Positions 53,427 through 62,102 of a stretch of DNA of 64,000 nucleotides are shown one piece after another. Below the pieces are notes generated by a model. It was not told where the DNA came from, did not search any database, and was given only the letters and a program-made list of their open reading frames with translations. The first letter of the stretch is position 1; every line of letters begins with the position of its first letter. The DNA comes from Pandoraea anhela (GTDB lineage: Bacteria; Pseudomonadota; Gammaproteobacteria; Burkholderiales; Burkholderiaceae), in the NCBI RefSeq assembly GCF_902459655.1, contig NZ_CABPSB010000003.1, positions 372,001 to 436,000 of the forward strand, given 5' to 3'. Position numbers and translations under genes: made by a program.

Positions 53427-53644
53427 TGCAATCGCATTAACGATAGGAGTCACGCGGGACCGCCAGCAATGTACAAAAATGCTGAAAGCCCGATTGAGGC
53501 CGAAATGAGTCAGTCAATATGACGCTGCCTGCTTTACTTAGTCAAATATTCAGAAGTCACGTCCGTATGCTCAACGGTTGCTTGAGGCCCGAGATTGGAC
53601 TTGTACTTGGCGAGCTGCGCTAGCGGACAGTTTAAGGAAAACCT

Positions 53645-54259
53645 TCATTCAAAGACCTTGCTTTCCCTGAGTGTCTCAGCTGCGGGTGTTCCCGGATCAG
53701 GCCACTGATGGGTAAATTCGTTACCGCGTAGCCACACGAACACGTGCATCAGATTTTTCAAGTCGCTATCGCTAAGGCTGTGCGTCCAATTTTTCCATCC
53801 GATCCAGCCCGGCTGCCAAGCGCATAAGGTGCCGCCATCCGCCGCCGAAATGAACTCGCCTTGGTCATCTGCGATGGCGTCCCAAGTCGCGTTCGACTCG
53901 CCACCGAATGTCAGGTTGTCAGATAGAAAGCGGATGACCCAGCCTCCCCAGAATTCACGTGCGCCGACCAACTGATCGAGCCAATACTTACTTTGGCCGC
54001 TTGTCACGTGGTGAAGTGCGCTGCGCTCGTCAGTCGGATGATTCCGGTAAAGGGCGTTCCATCCTGTCGGGTCGAACGCGTTGGCGGGGTTTCCCGGCTT
54101 CGAGCGCTCGTTTTCCGGCAGGTCGCGCTCGCTGCCGTAGCACGCGTAGAAGACTGTCCAGCCGCGCTGATTCTTTGGTGTCGATTCGACGGCAGCGCGA
54201 TTAGCGACGCGTCGCCCATGTGCGTTGAGCAGGCGTTGATAGGTCTCTCGGTCTAGCAT
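53645..54259 (-). CDS. Hypothetical protein
   Basis: A 204-residue soluble protein (MLDRETYQRLLNAHGRRVAN start), rich in Trp, with segments such as GWTVFYACYGSERDLPENER and AWQPGWIGWKNWTHSLSDSD. No family recognised. It follows the gene at 54265-54723 by 5 bp in the same direction, so they are probably co-transcribed. Confidence 0.7.
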   Translation of the reverse strand: MLDRETYQRLLNAHGRRVANRAAVESTPKNQRGWTVFYACYGSERDLPENERSKPGNPANAFDPTGWNALYRNHPTDERSALHHVTSGQSKYWLDQLVGAREFWGGWVIRFLSDNLTFGGESNATWDAIADDQGEFISAADGGTLCAWQPGWIGWKNWTHSLSDSDLKNLMHVFVWLRGNEFTHQWPDPGTPAAETLRESKVFE

Positions 54260-54264
54260 GGAGC

Positions 54265-54723
54265 TCAGTGTGCCTTCGACGCAGTGCCCGGAGCGGACGG
54301 CGTCATCTTCAGCAGGTCGTCCAGCGTTAGACCGCCGCGCCGCGTGTTGCCCTTGTCGTCAATGATCGTGATGCCGAACAATACATTGAGCTCTTTCGCT
54401 GCCGCGATGCGCTCGGCGCGTTTGGCGGTCTCGTCGGTAGCGATGGAGAAGAGCACACGGGCTGCCTGCTCTGAGTCCCAGATGGGGTTGTCCTTCTTTT
54501 CTGCGACAGCCGCGACCAGTGTGCGTTTGTATGCGTCCGACGTTTCGATGAGGTTGATGTAAGCGAACGGGTTCATGGTCATGGCGTACTCGTGACCGAA
54601 AGCGCCTGTCAATGCTGCGATGCTGGTGTGACCATCGGCGCGAAGTTTGACGTAACGCAGCAGCGCGTCCCTGTGGATGTGCGCGATGAATTCGTTGCTG
54701 AATGTTTCGATGGCCGCGACCAT
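54265..54723 (-). CDS. Hypothetical protein, possibly terminase-small-subunit-like
   Basis: A 152-residue helical protein. The central part (TLVAAVAEKKDNPIWDSEQA, AKRAERIAAAKELNVLFGI) and the acidic/Pro-rich tail recall small terminase or DNA-packaging adaptors in phage satellites, but I cannot confirm this. It precedes the Trp-rich protein in a two-gene unit. Confidence 0.6.
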   Translation of the reverse strand: MVAAIETFSNEFIAHIHRDALLRYVKLRADGHTSIAALTGAFGHEYAMTMNPFAYINLIETSDAYKRTLVAAVAEKKDNPIWDSEQAARVLFSIATDETAKRAERIAAAKELNVLFGITIIDDKGNTRRGGLTLDDLLKMTPSAPGTASKAH

Positions 54724-55567
54724 GTCTATTGATCCAATGTACTAGGTATTACGCGCGAGTTTGACGGGCGTTAGTGTCGTGGTCTAGCTGGCGCTGCCGG
54801 AGCCGTTCGCGTGGCGTTCGGGTAGGGTTGTGTGGGCCGGGTCGATGCAGGCCGGGAGAACACGGTTTTCGCTGGGCGGCGCGCGTTCCGGGGACGCTCT
54901 TCGGGTATTTCGGGCGGGCGGTTCGTCGCCGAAGTATCGCCGCGAGTCCGTCCCGCGTCTTACGGCTCAGTCAACTGTTGTTCGGCCTGTGAGCGACGGC
55001 CCTTATCCGGCAGGGTGCGCCGTTCGTCGCTGGCGTGCGCGCCGTCTGGTTGGGGCCGACGAAATAGCCGCGAGGGTTGCGCGTGATGCGCTTGAGGGAA
55101 GGGTCCACGGCCCGTGGGCCGAAGCTGCTTGCTGCGCAGGGTGATGGATAATTCTCGCTTAGAGTTAGGTGATAGCCGCAGCAAGCGGTTCGGTCTAAGG
55201 ATTTCTCTAGGAAATTCCCTTTTAATTCAAGCGCCTATTCCCTTTTAGATCCTTAGAGTATTAGAGATATATATAGAAAGAAAGTAGAGAGAGAAATGTA
55301 GGTATATATATTGCAGATGCACACGATCTCTATCTCTAGACTCTAAGCCCTTCCCGATCAGTGTACAGCCCACGCGGCTAAAGGCTCTCCGGTGCCCTGC
55401 GCTTAGACGCCCCCCCCAGCCGTTAGACGCCGAACGTCAGTCCGTCTAGGCGCGGCGCGCACAAGAAATTTGTCAAATCTCATCGCCAAACGTTCGCAGA
55501 AACGAAAACGGCGTCACCCGAACCGAGCAACGCCGCACATGCGCACGCACATCCACACCGCACCAGT
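54724..55567. other. Gene-poor stretch with AT-rich possible replication origin
   Basis: No supported gene. From 55195 to 55347 it is strongly AT-rich and repeat-dense: ATTCCCTTTTA twice (55214, 55237), CTAAGGAT/ATCCTTAG as inverted repeat (55195, 55249), and CTTAGAGT three times (55158, 55252, inverted at 55340). It lies next to the VapE-like replication gene, as an origin would. Confidence 0.45.
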
Positions 55568-57529
55568 TCAGAACCGCTCTTTTTCCACCTTCGCGGCTTC
55601 GTCATCAGGCGACGGGCTGCGTGCGGCCAGCATCGCATCGAACGCATCTTGGTCCTCCAGATGCGCAAACCGATACTTCTGCACGCCGCTAGGCCTCACT
55701 TCATCAGCCCCACGCGCGGCCATCGCCTTCCGCAGGCCGCTCGGGTGAATCTTCGCTTTACCGTTCGACAGGCCGTGAATCACATCGAGCAGCCCCACAC
55801 GATCTACGCGTACGCAGCACTTGCCGCTGCCATCTCGAATCGGAATGACCTCAAGTTTCACTTTGCTCAAGGCCAAGTCGAGATACGTCTCAATATCGCC
55901 GTCCGCCACAATGCCGCGCTCTGCGGTCACCTCTGCGGCGTTAAAAGCCGTAACCTGTCGCACTACCTCTCGGACAAACGCCGCATAGCCCGACTCGCCG
56001 TTGTCGTCCATCCATTCGGCGCACTCCGCCAAGATTTGCCACACGTCATCCTCGAAACAGATGCCGCGCTCTTTATCATCGAAGATCGCTTCAAAGTCCT
56101 GACGCCAGCGCGGCTGTCCGCCGACATCCTCCAACTGGCCGCAGAAGAGCGGCATAAAGCGCCGATTGCCGGTCTCGTCGCGCTGAAGCTCATACTTGTT
56201 GCCGTCCAGCATCATGATCCACTGCCGCTGTTGCGTGAACGTGCCCTCGAACTTATAGTGCATCTGATCGGCAACGCGCGTGGTGATGTCCTTGATCTTG
56301 TTGGTATCGGCCCGCGTAAAGCCAGCCATTTCGCCGACTGTCGCGATAACGCTATTGCCGGTAATCGCCCGCAGGAATTCCATCCAGTCGCCGTCAAGGT
56401 TCAACTGGACCGAATCGGCTTCATCGCTTCCGGTGATGATCTGACATAGTTTCTTAGCGAAGAGCGACTTCCCGCAGCCTTGTGTGCCGATGAGGGCAAT
56501 CGCAATCGGTGCCAACGAACCCGGAATCATCAAACGGCTGTATAGCGACAACCAGAAGTATTGGCCGACGTTTTGGATCAGCGATGTATCGCGCAACTCA
56601 AAAAGCTCGATCAGCTTCCTTTTCATGCGCGGCTTGCCGTCCCACTCTGGGATTTTCTTCTCCAAGCGATCTATCAAGTCGTTGCGCTCGTGGTCCAGCG
56701 CGTATTCCCTAATCACTTCTCGCGCGGCCTTCAAGGGAACGCCCTTCAACCCGGCGGCAGAGAAAGCCGCAACCAAGCGCGTGACCGGGTAGTGATCGTC
56801 AATGATCTTATCCTCGTGATCCACGATGCGGCCGCGATAGCTATCGCGATGCGGGATATCTTCCACGCCACCAAACAGCGCGTTCAGCACGCAAAGTTTA
56901 TTCTCGTCGGTCATGAGCGGTTGCGTGATAAAGGCGTCGCCCTTCCGCACCTGCTTTACGTCCTTGAACTGAATATGCAGGTGCGACGCGAGCCATTTCG
57001 CACGTTCTACGATGTCACGCACATCTCGGCGAACCTCAGCGGCCTGGGCTTCAGCGGCTTCCGCACCGGAGATGCGTTTGGCCTTCTGCTCTTCGAGTTG
57101 GCGCTTGGAGGCCTCCGTGATCTCATCCATAATCTCATCCATACGAGCATCATCTTCGGCCACCTGCTCGGGGGTGCGTCTTTTGTCCCGCTCACGCGTC
57201 TTTGCCTCGGAGACGAGGTTACTGTCACCAGCCTTAGCCGCAATCTCCTCATCCGTCGCTCCGGGGCCAAAGTCCATTCCGATTACAGAACCGCTTCCGG
57301 AAGAGGAAAGGCGCTCTATCTTGATGAGTTTATCGTTGTCCACGCGGCGATATTCCAGTGCGCGAATATCTTGGAGTAATTCGTTTTTTACGGTCGTTCT
57401 GGTTATCTTGACGTTTCCGTCATAAATCGCACCGATCACGCGCTTCTTTGCGCCGCCGGACACCGTAACAACCGGATTCGCAACGGGGTTTTCGCCGTGG
57501 CTATTTTCTTCGACACTAGGCCCAACCAT
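55568..57529 (-). CDS. VapE/VirE-like replicative ATPase of phage satellites and islands
   Basis: A 653-residue protein of the virulence-associated E family, P-loop ATPases with helicase-like role in replication of integrative elements. Walker A is GTQGCGKS at 348-355. Family segments follow: GDWMEFLRAITGNSVIATVG, KDITTRVADQMHYKFEG, DETGNRRFMPLF and QDFEAIFDDKERGICF. Residues 110-175 are a charged coiled coil. No primase motif is obvious in the N-terminus. It lies beside an AT-rich repeat region that may be its origin. Confidence 0.88.
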   Translation of the reverse strand: MVGPSVEENSHGENPVANPVVTVSGGAKKRVIGAIYDGNVKITRTTVKNELLQDIRALEYRRVDNDKLIKIERLSSSGSGSVIGMDFGPGATDEEIAAKAGDSNLVSEAKTRERDKRRTPEQVAEDDARMDEIMDEITEASKRQLEEQKAKRISGAEAAEAQAAEVRRDVRDIVERAKWLASHLHIQFKDVKQVRKGDAFITQPLMTDENKLCVLNALFGGVEDIPHRDSYRGRIVDHEDKIIDDHYPVTRLVAAFSAAGLKGVPLKAAREVIREYALDHERNDLIDRLEKKIPEWDGKPRMKRKLIELFELRDTSLIQNVGQYFWLSLYSRLMIPGSLAPIAIALIGTQGCGKSLFAKKLCQIITGSDEADSVQLNLDGDWMEFLRAITGNSVIATVGEMAGFTRADTNKIKDITTRVADQMHYKFEGTFTQQRQWIMMLDGNKYELQRDETGNRRFMPLFCGQLEDVGGQPRWRQDFEAIFDDKERGICFEDDVWQILAECAEWMDDNGESGYAAFVREVVRQVTAFNAAEVTAERGIVADGDIETYLDLALSKVKLEVIPIRDGSGKCCVRVDRVGLLDVIHGLSNGKAKIHPSGLRKAMAARGADEVRPSGVQKYRFAHLEDQDAFDAMLAARSPSPDDEAAKVEKERF

Positions 57530-57574
57530 AATATCTCTACCTTTTGCATTACCCGGTTTATCTGGGACTTCGCT

Positions 57575-57614
57575 GCCCGCTCAGGTTTCGCCGCCTTAGC
57601 GGGCTTTCTTTTTT
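57575..57614 (+). terminator. Rho-independent terminator on the plus strand
   Basis: GCCCGCT pairs with AGCGGGC and is followed by TTTCTTTTTT. It points rightwards between two leftward genes, so it would stop antisense transcription into the RHH gene region rather than end a known gene. Confidence 0.7.
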
Positions 57615-57667
57615 CCGCACGTCGGGCTGCGGCACGGACATTACTGCGTTAAAACGAATCGGGCTAA

Positions 57668-57862
57668 TCAGGCGCAAGCCTTCGGCGGACGCCCAATCTT
57701 TATGGCGCTCCGCTCGTTGAACGGGTTTGTCCGCTTTTTCACTAGGTGGATCATTGCTTGCCGCATGTATTCCGCGAACGGGACTCCGATCTCATCCGCA
57801 GCTGCGATTGCCTGCGCTCGGAGTTCCGGCGAAGCGGTGAAGCCGACTTTGATGCTGGGCAT
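57668..57862 (-). CDS. Ribbon-helix-helix-like small regulator
   Basis: A 64-residue protein. MPSIKVGFTASPELRAQAIA followed by an amphipathic helix (GVPFAEYMRQAMIHLVKKR) fits the ribbon-helix-helix DNA-binding pattern. AGGAG lies seven bases before the ATG at 57862. It may regulate the VapE gene downstream and the rightward small-gene cluster, where repeated palindromes occur. Confidence 0.7.
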   Translation of the reverse strand: MPSIKVGFTASPELRAQAIAAADEIGVPFAEYMRQAMIHLVKKRTNPFNERSAIKIGRPPKACA

Positions 57863-58058
57863 GTCGAATCTCCTATAACGACGGTTCGCAAGTAGTTTCC
57901 GCCTTTCCCGGTGTCCACAGCAGCCATCCTTACTGTCCGCGAGCGAGGTATGTTCTCGCCGCGCCAAATAAAAAGCGCGCCTGTCCACCACGGCCACATA
58001 CCGTAGATAACGCGCGCGCTTTTAACTACTGTCCAACCCGAAACATCTTCCCGTGACC

Positions 58059-58158
58059 GCTATCGATCACTGCGGCCGCATGGTAGCTCTGAAAGAGTGA
58101 ACATTTTCGATGCTATTTTGCTATCGATAATTTTTGATCGATTTTCTGCGGCTATCGA
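58059..58158. repeat. GCTATCGA direct repeats (3 copies)
   Basis: GCTATCGA occurs at 58059, 58120 and 58151, with further ATCGAT pieces between, in the 465-bp divergent spacer between the RHH gene and 58328. They could be iterons or regulator sites. Confidence 0.5.
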
Positions 58159-58290
58159 CTTCCCGTGGATCACCGGTCCGAAGCCGAATCAACCTCGCAT
58201 GCGGCTACAGTGCGTCGGTCCGCCGCGGCATCGATGTGCCTCGATGCGTGCGACAACGCGGACATGGCAAGCCTCCGAAAATACCTGTAG

Positions 58291-58303
58291 GCGAACGGTT
58301 CGC
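58291..58303. promoter_or_regulatory. Operator palindrome GCGAACGGTTCGC, copy 1
   Basis: A perfect 6-1-6 palindrome 25 bp before the gene at 58328. The same 13 bp, with AGG before it and TTA after it, recurs at 59249, so it is a shared control site. Confidence 0.6.
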
Positions 58304-58327
58304 TTAATTAAATCAGGACTACTACTC

Positions 58328-58897
58328 ATGGAATCGGGTCACAACCCACTTCACAAAATCCAGATCACCTTCGATAAAGGGCGATTGCCGCAAGGTGAGA
58401 ACATTCTCTATCCCGACGACTTTGCCAGCCGCCCGGTGCTTCGCGCGTTGCTTTCTGCCGAGGACCGGCGTTTGTACGCGCTGCTGCGGGCCTACGGCCT
58501 ATCGAGTGTCGAAGCGTGGTCAGCCGCGTTCGCCAAGCGCTTCCATATCCACCCTGACGCCGTGGCGAAGGTCGCGGAAGTGTACGAATCTACCTCCATC
58601 GCAAAAAGTGAACTGCTGGAGGTGCTCGACACGACCGACCCGCACACGCTGAAAATCGAATGGGCGCGGCAAGTCCAGCTCATGAAGGTCGAAGCCGAGG
58701 ATGTCGCAATTCATCTCCGCCAGGCGTACCCGGTCGATCACCGGGCCATCGCCCAGAGCCAGTGCGCGCAGCCGCACGATCACGCCGCACTCGCGGCCAT
58801 CCTCGATAAGCGCTCGCGTGAGATTGAAGCTAAAGAGGCCGCCGAATGCCGTGACGGTCCGGAGATCGACTGGAGCCGCAAGTTCGAAGGCGAGTAA
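58328..58897 (+). CDS. Hypothetical protein of the satellite-like cluster
   Basis: A 189-residue helical protein (LLRAYGLSSVEAWSAAFAKR, VAKVAEVYESTSIAKSELLE). No family recognised. AGGA lies upstream of the ATG; the longer upstream frame lacks protein character. It starts the rightward small-gene cluster under a GCGAACGGTTCGC site. Confidence 0.72.
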   Translation: MESGHNPLHKIQITFDKGRLPQGENILYPDDFASRPVLRALLSAEDRRLYALLRAYGLSSVEAWSAAFAKRFHIHPDAVAKVAEVYESTSIAKSELLEVLDTTDPHTLKIEWARQVQLMKVEAEDVAIHLRQAYPVDHRAIAQSQCAQPHDHAALAAILDKRSREIEAKEAAECRDGPEIDWSRKFEGE

Positions 58898-58906
58898 GGA
58901 GGCAAC

Positions 58907-59167
58907 GTGAACAATACCCCCATCCCGCTCGGGAAGATTGTTGCGAAGGCCGCGAAGGGTAAGACGCGCTGCGGCCTAGTCACCGTCTCTACGGCTGACC
59001 TCCGACTCGCAGCGGACGCCATCGGCGGGTACATCGACGCTAACTGTCTTCAGTTCGGCAAGGCGATCCGGGCGTTGGGCGGGCGGCGCGTGGCGAACGG
59101 CCACCACACAGCACGTTACGGCTTCGACACGGCGACTATCGCTCGCATCGAGGCTGAATATCAGTAG
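58907..59167 (+). CDS. Hypothetical small protein (GTG start)
   Basis: An 86-residue protein whose start codon is GTG at 58907 with AAGGAGG just upstream. It follows the previous stop by 9 bp. Helical Ala-rich sequence (TADLRLAADAIGGYIDANCL, IARIEAEYQ). Unknown function. Confidence 0.72.
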   Translation: MNNTPIPLGKIVAKAAKGKTRCGLVTVSTADLRLAADAIGGYIDANCLQFGKAIRALGGRRVANGHHTARYGFDTATIARIEAEYQ

Positions 59168-59248
59168 GCTCAAGCGCCGAACGAACGCGTAAGTCTCGCG
59201 TAACGGTGATGTTCTTCCGTACACCGGAGAGCGAGAGAATCTATTCAG

Positions 59249-59261
59249 GCGAACGGTTCGC
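59249..59261. promoter_or_regulatory. Operator palindrome GCGAACGGTTCGC, copy 2
   Basis: Second exact copy of the 13-bp palindrome, 47 bp before the gene at 59309. It suggests a small regulon inside element B. Confidence 0.6.
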
Positions 59262-59308
59262 CTTATTTTCCAAACATTTAGTATTCCGACTCAAAAATAG
59301 GAGCCTTC

Positions 59309-59890
59309 ATGGCAACTCGTACCACTAGCGTCAAGATTCCCCATAACCCGCGCATCGTTCGCGCACGCGGCGGTAAGCGCCCCGTATCGGACGCAGTAGT
59401 GCCGTCCGTAAAAGGCCTGCGCAGCGTCACCCCTTCAACGCTCGGCATCCAAGACCGCGCGCGCCTTGGGAAATGCGTCAAGGCCGCGACCACACTCGCG
59501 GCGGGGCTTGATGCGCTGATCACTTGTCGCGACTCGGGCTATCCCGAGCTCGAAGCACTCGCGCGCGACCCGCGCTTTGTTAAGGCGATTGCGGCGGCCA
59601 TCCAGAAGATTTCCACCCAAGTCGATTCCATCATCCACCCCTCCGCAGAGGGCAACCCGGATGACGCGGCTGGCCTCATCAGCCGCCGCAATGGTCAGGA
59701 CGGCGGCAGCTGGTTCGCCCTAGACCACGAAACGAGGCTCCAGCGCGAGGCCGCAGCGAAAAGGGCTGTAGAACTCCGAGCGACGATGGAAATGGATACG
59801 CCGCAAAACATCGCACGTATCAGGTTGGGCTTGGCGCCGGTCTCGGTAAATGACGAAGCGCTCTACGCCATGTTCGAAGGGAAAGAATAA
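59309..59890 (+). CDS. Hypothetical protein
   Basis: A 193-residue protein with a basic N-terminus (KIPHNPRIVRARGGKRPVSD) and helical body (CVKAATTLAAGLDALITC, LQREAAAKRAVELRATMEMD). TAGGAG lies upstream of the ATG. It has no known family. Controlled by the second palindrome. Confidence 0.72.
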   Translation: MATRTTSVKIPHNPRIVRARGGKRPVSDAVVPSVKGLRSVTPSTLGIQDRARLGKCVKAATTLAAGLDALITCRDSGYPELEALARDPRFVKAIAAAIQKISTQVDSIIHPSAEGNPDDAAGLISRRNGQDGGSWFALDHETRLQREAAAKRAVELRATMEMDTPQNIARIRLGLAPVSVNDEALYAMFEGKE

Positions 59891-59896
59891 ACATGT

Positions 59897-59926
59897 GTTG
59901 CCGCGCTGCTGGAAGAGCGCGGCAAC
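59897..59926 (+). terminator. Strong hairpin between small genes
   Basis: GTTGCCGCGCT pairs perfectly with AGCGCGGCAAC around an 8-nt loop. Only a weak T content follows, so it may attenuate rather than fully stop transcription. Confidence 0.65.
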
Positions 59927-59954
59927 TTGATAGAAATTCTAGTATTGATAAATC

Positions 59955-60467
59955 ATGAATAAAAAAATCGCGGAGACTTTTCTCTTCGCCAAACTGTGCC
60001 GTGCCATCAACACGATTCCGAATCTCAAACCCTGCTTCGACAACGTCCAGCTTATATCGAGCGTGACCAACCTTGACGGAAAGCTCGCGATGCTCAGCGG
60101 CACGTTCAAGCTGCCGAATGGATGGCTGGTTTTTCAGTTTGCGATCACGTTCTCCACTAGCGTACAAGGGGATCAGGTCAGCGGCCTTTGGCAACTGGCA
60201 ATCGCCGCAAAGCCGCAGCGGGACGAGCGTGTGTGGGCTTTCTTGTCTATCATCGACTACCTCATCGACATCGGGCTGTTGCCGTCACGGTCGCGTAAAT
60301 ATCACGAGGACCGTATCAGCAAGGGCGGCGTGCTGGGCGGCGTAGCAGGCTCCGTCGCGGAGTATGGCGACTTCTGTGAGCGGGCGGCAAAGGATTTGCC
60401 ATATGACTTGTCGCTAAAGGCGCTCGCTAGGATCAAATGTCACGACTTCAGCGAGGCCGCAGCATGA
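59955..60467 (+). CDS. Hypothetical protein
   Basis: A 170-residue protein (MNKKIAETFLFAKLCRAINT start) with beta-like central strands (KLAMLSGTFKLPNGWLVFQF) and a Gly-rich turn (KGGVLGGVAGSVAEYGDFCE). Not recognised. It overlaps the next gene by ATGA. Confidence 0.7.
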   Translation: MNKKIAETFLFAKLCRAINTIPNLKPCFDNVQLISSVTNLDGKLAMLSGTFKLPNGWLVFQFAITFSTSVQGDQVSGLWQLAIAAKPQRDERVWAFLSIIDYLIDIGLLPSRSRKYHEDRISKGGVLGGVAGSVAEYGDFCERAAKDLPYDLSLKALARIKCHDFSEAAA

Positions 60468-60658
60468 GCGAAACTATGATGACGCGAGAAGAGTTCGACC
60501 GGCTGTGGCAAGGCGGTCAGCACGACAAAATCTGGAGTAGGGAGAAGGCGATAGCTTTGCTCGAAGAGATGGCGCGATACCCCAACGGCAACAAGTCCAT
60601 ACGCGCAGCGGCTAGGCGCGAGTTGCGGGCGTTGTCCGCGCCGTGCAAAACGCGCTAA
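60464..60658 (+). CDS. Hypothetical small protein, coupled to the preceding gene
   Basis: A 64-residue protein that starts inside the preceding stop (ATGA). Sequence (MTREEFDRLWQGGQHDKIWS, EKAIALLEEMARYP) is helical and charged. Unknown function. A terminator follows. Confidence 0.7.
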   Translation: MSETMMTREEFDRLWQGGQHDKIWSREKAIALLEEMARYPNGNKSIRAAARRELRALSAPCKTR

Positions 60659-60702
60659 ATCGGGCGTAGGGCGGCTAGGCGCGCCCCAGTCCGGTAACTC
60701 CG

Positions 60703-60736
60703 GCCCGCTACGCGCCGAACGGCCTAGCGGGCTTAT
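60703..60736 (+). terminator. Rho-independent terminator ending the small-gene cluster
   Basis: GCCCGCTA pairs with TAGCGGGC and is followed by TTATTTTC. It closes the 58328-60658 cluster. Confidence 0.7.
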
Positions 60737-60913
60737 TTTCGAGCCGAAACGGACATTGGCGCTGGTCGAGCTAGCGACCGACCGTTCAGCCGCGCGGCGA
60801 TTCTCGCTTTATATCGTGTCCGTCCGGGCGCGCCCAGTCTTGCCCGCGTCCTTCTTGCCAAGATTCCCACGCCTACACACGCGGCGACCGCCTAAACCGG
60901 GCAGTTACCAGAA

Positions 60914-61246
60914 TTACCAGCCCCGGCGAGCACGGATGATCCTATCGACCGAGTTGCTGCATTCCGGAACGACCCGTTGGAGCGCGACGGTTCCGGGGGC
61001 GTTGTGAACCCATGAAAACTCTAGGGCGCGGTGCCGTGCCGCTGCCACTACGGGATCGTTATCCGCACCATCGCCCCACGGTCCCTGATTCAAGGGCGCG
61101 CCAGCGATGCCGGCCCTCGCGGCATAATCTGCGTTGCGGGCGATTCGGTCACAAATCTGAACGTCGAGTTGCTTCGCGTTCGCGGCAAAGGAAGTCGCGG
61201 CCATTACGGCTGCAATAATAGTCTTCAGCATGAGCTTGTTTCTCAC
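60914..61246 (-). CDS. Small periplasmic protein, unknown function
   Basis: A 110-residue protein with a signal peptide (LMLKTIIAAVMAATSFAANA). It probably starts at a GTG at 61246 that overlaps the upstream stop (GTGA); an ATG at 61231 is possible. The mature part has two Cys and segments ICDRIARNADYAARAG and LNQGPWGDGADNDPVV. It is the second gene of a two-gene exported-protein unit. Confidence 0.7.
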   Translation of the reverse strand: MRNKLMLKTIIAAVMAATSFAANAKQLDVQICDRIARNADYAARAGIAGAPLNQGPWGDGADNDPVVAAARHRALEFSWVHNAPGTVALQRVVPECSNSVDRIIRARRGW

Positions 61247-61713
61247 TTTGCCTGGGGGCCTTGCGCTGGCGTGGTTGATCCGGTTGGTTGCAGGATGAGG
61301 GTTAAGCGCATCCGGTCGGCAAGCGCCAGCCTCTTACCGTACGGAGACCAATCGAGGTTCGAATCTTTGATCGTGTTATCAAAATCGCCTGTCGCCCACT
61401 GAACGATTATCGAGCCGTTCGGATCACTGCCCGCTTCTGGCGGCTTGAAGACATAGCAACCCTTCACTGTTCTTTTTGTATTGAGCCATCCCTTGCTGAC
61501 TGCGACATAAGACGGTTGCCCGACTTCATCCTTTAGCCGCTGGTCTGTACAAGGAACATCCGTGAGGATGACGAATCCGTTGTCGCCCGCTGGCATGGCA
61601 GCCACCGCGTCATCTGTCGTAAGGCCGCTATCCGCGATAGGGGCGGCGTTTGCGGTCAGCGAAGCCGCAACGAGCACGGCGCACGCGGCCGTGGAATTCC
61701 AATTCCTATTCAT
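61243..61713 (-). CDS. Exported protein, unknown function
   Basis: A 156-residue protein with a signal peptide (AACAVLVAASLTANAAP). The mature part contains VILTDVPCTDQRLKDE and TKRTVKGCYVFKPPEAGS, which could make a disulphide. It is coupled to the following exported protein by GTGA. Both are divergent from the XRE regulator. No family recognised. Confidence 0.7.
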   Translation of the reverse strand: MNRNWNSTAACAVLVAASLTANAAPIADSGLTTDDAVAAMPAGDNGFVILTDVPCTDQRLKDEVGQPSYVAVSKGWLNTKRTVKGCYVFKPPEAGSDPNGSIIVQWATGDFDNTIKDSNLDWSPYGKRLALADRMRLTLILQPTGSTTPAQGPQAK

Positions 61714-61759
61714 CTTCTGCAACGATCCCCGGTTAGATGCGTAGCTGCGGACCCCCGTC

Positions 61760-61825
61760 GGCCTAGGCCTGAAGTTGAGCGCGCTGAGCAAGGTCAACTC
61801 GGATATTACCGTAAATAGGCCTAGG
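61760..61825. promoter_or_regulatory. Two GGCCTAGG sites, possible XRE operators
   Basis: GGCCTAGGCC at 61760 and GGCCTAGG at 61818 lie in the divergent spacer between the exported-protein gene and the XRE gene. Spacing of 58 bp and the palindromic core suit a repressor controlling both directions. Confidence 0.4.
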
Positions 61826-61859
61826 TGGACTATTTTGGTGTTGCGAAGAGCATGGCGCG

Positions 61860-62102
61860 ATGCCTCCGTCCATTCACCATCCTCGTTACCAAGCGCTTCA
61901 GGCGCATCTAAAAGACCTGCGCAAAGCCGCAGGACTCACCCAAGTCGAATTGGCGGAGCGTATGTCGCTTGGGCAATCGTATCTGTCTAAGATCGAGCGC
62001 GGAGAGCGTTACATCGACGTTTTGCTGTATTTGGATTGGTGCCGCGCGTGCGGTGCTGAGCCGGACGCGGCCATTAAGGCGCTGGAGGCGGCGGGGGCTT
62101 AA
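61860..62102 (+). CDS. XRE-type helix-turn-helix regulator
   Basis: An 80-residue lambda-repressor-like HTH protein: HLKDLRKAAGLTQVELAERM, then SLGQSYLSKIERGERYIDVL. It likely regulates its own gene and the divergent exported proteins through the GGCCTAGG sites. The start is at the first ATG, with no strong ribosome-binding site. Confidence 0.88.
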   Translation: MPPSIHHPRYQALQAHLKDLRKAAGLTQVELAERMSLGQSYLSKIERGERYIDVLLYLDWCRACGAEPDAAIKALEAAGA

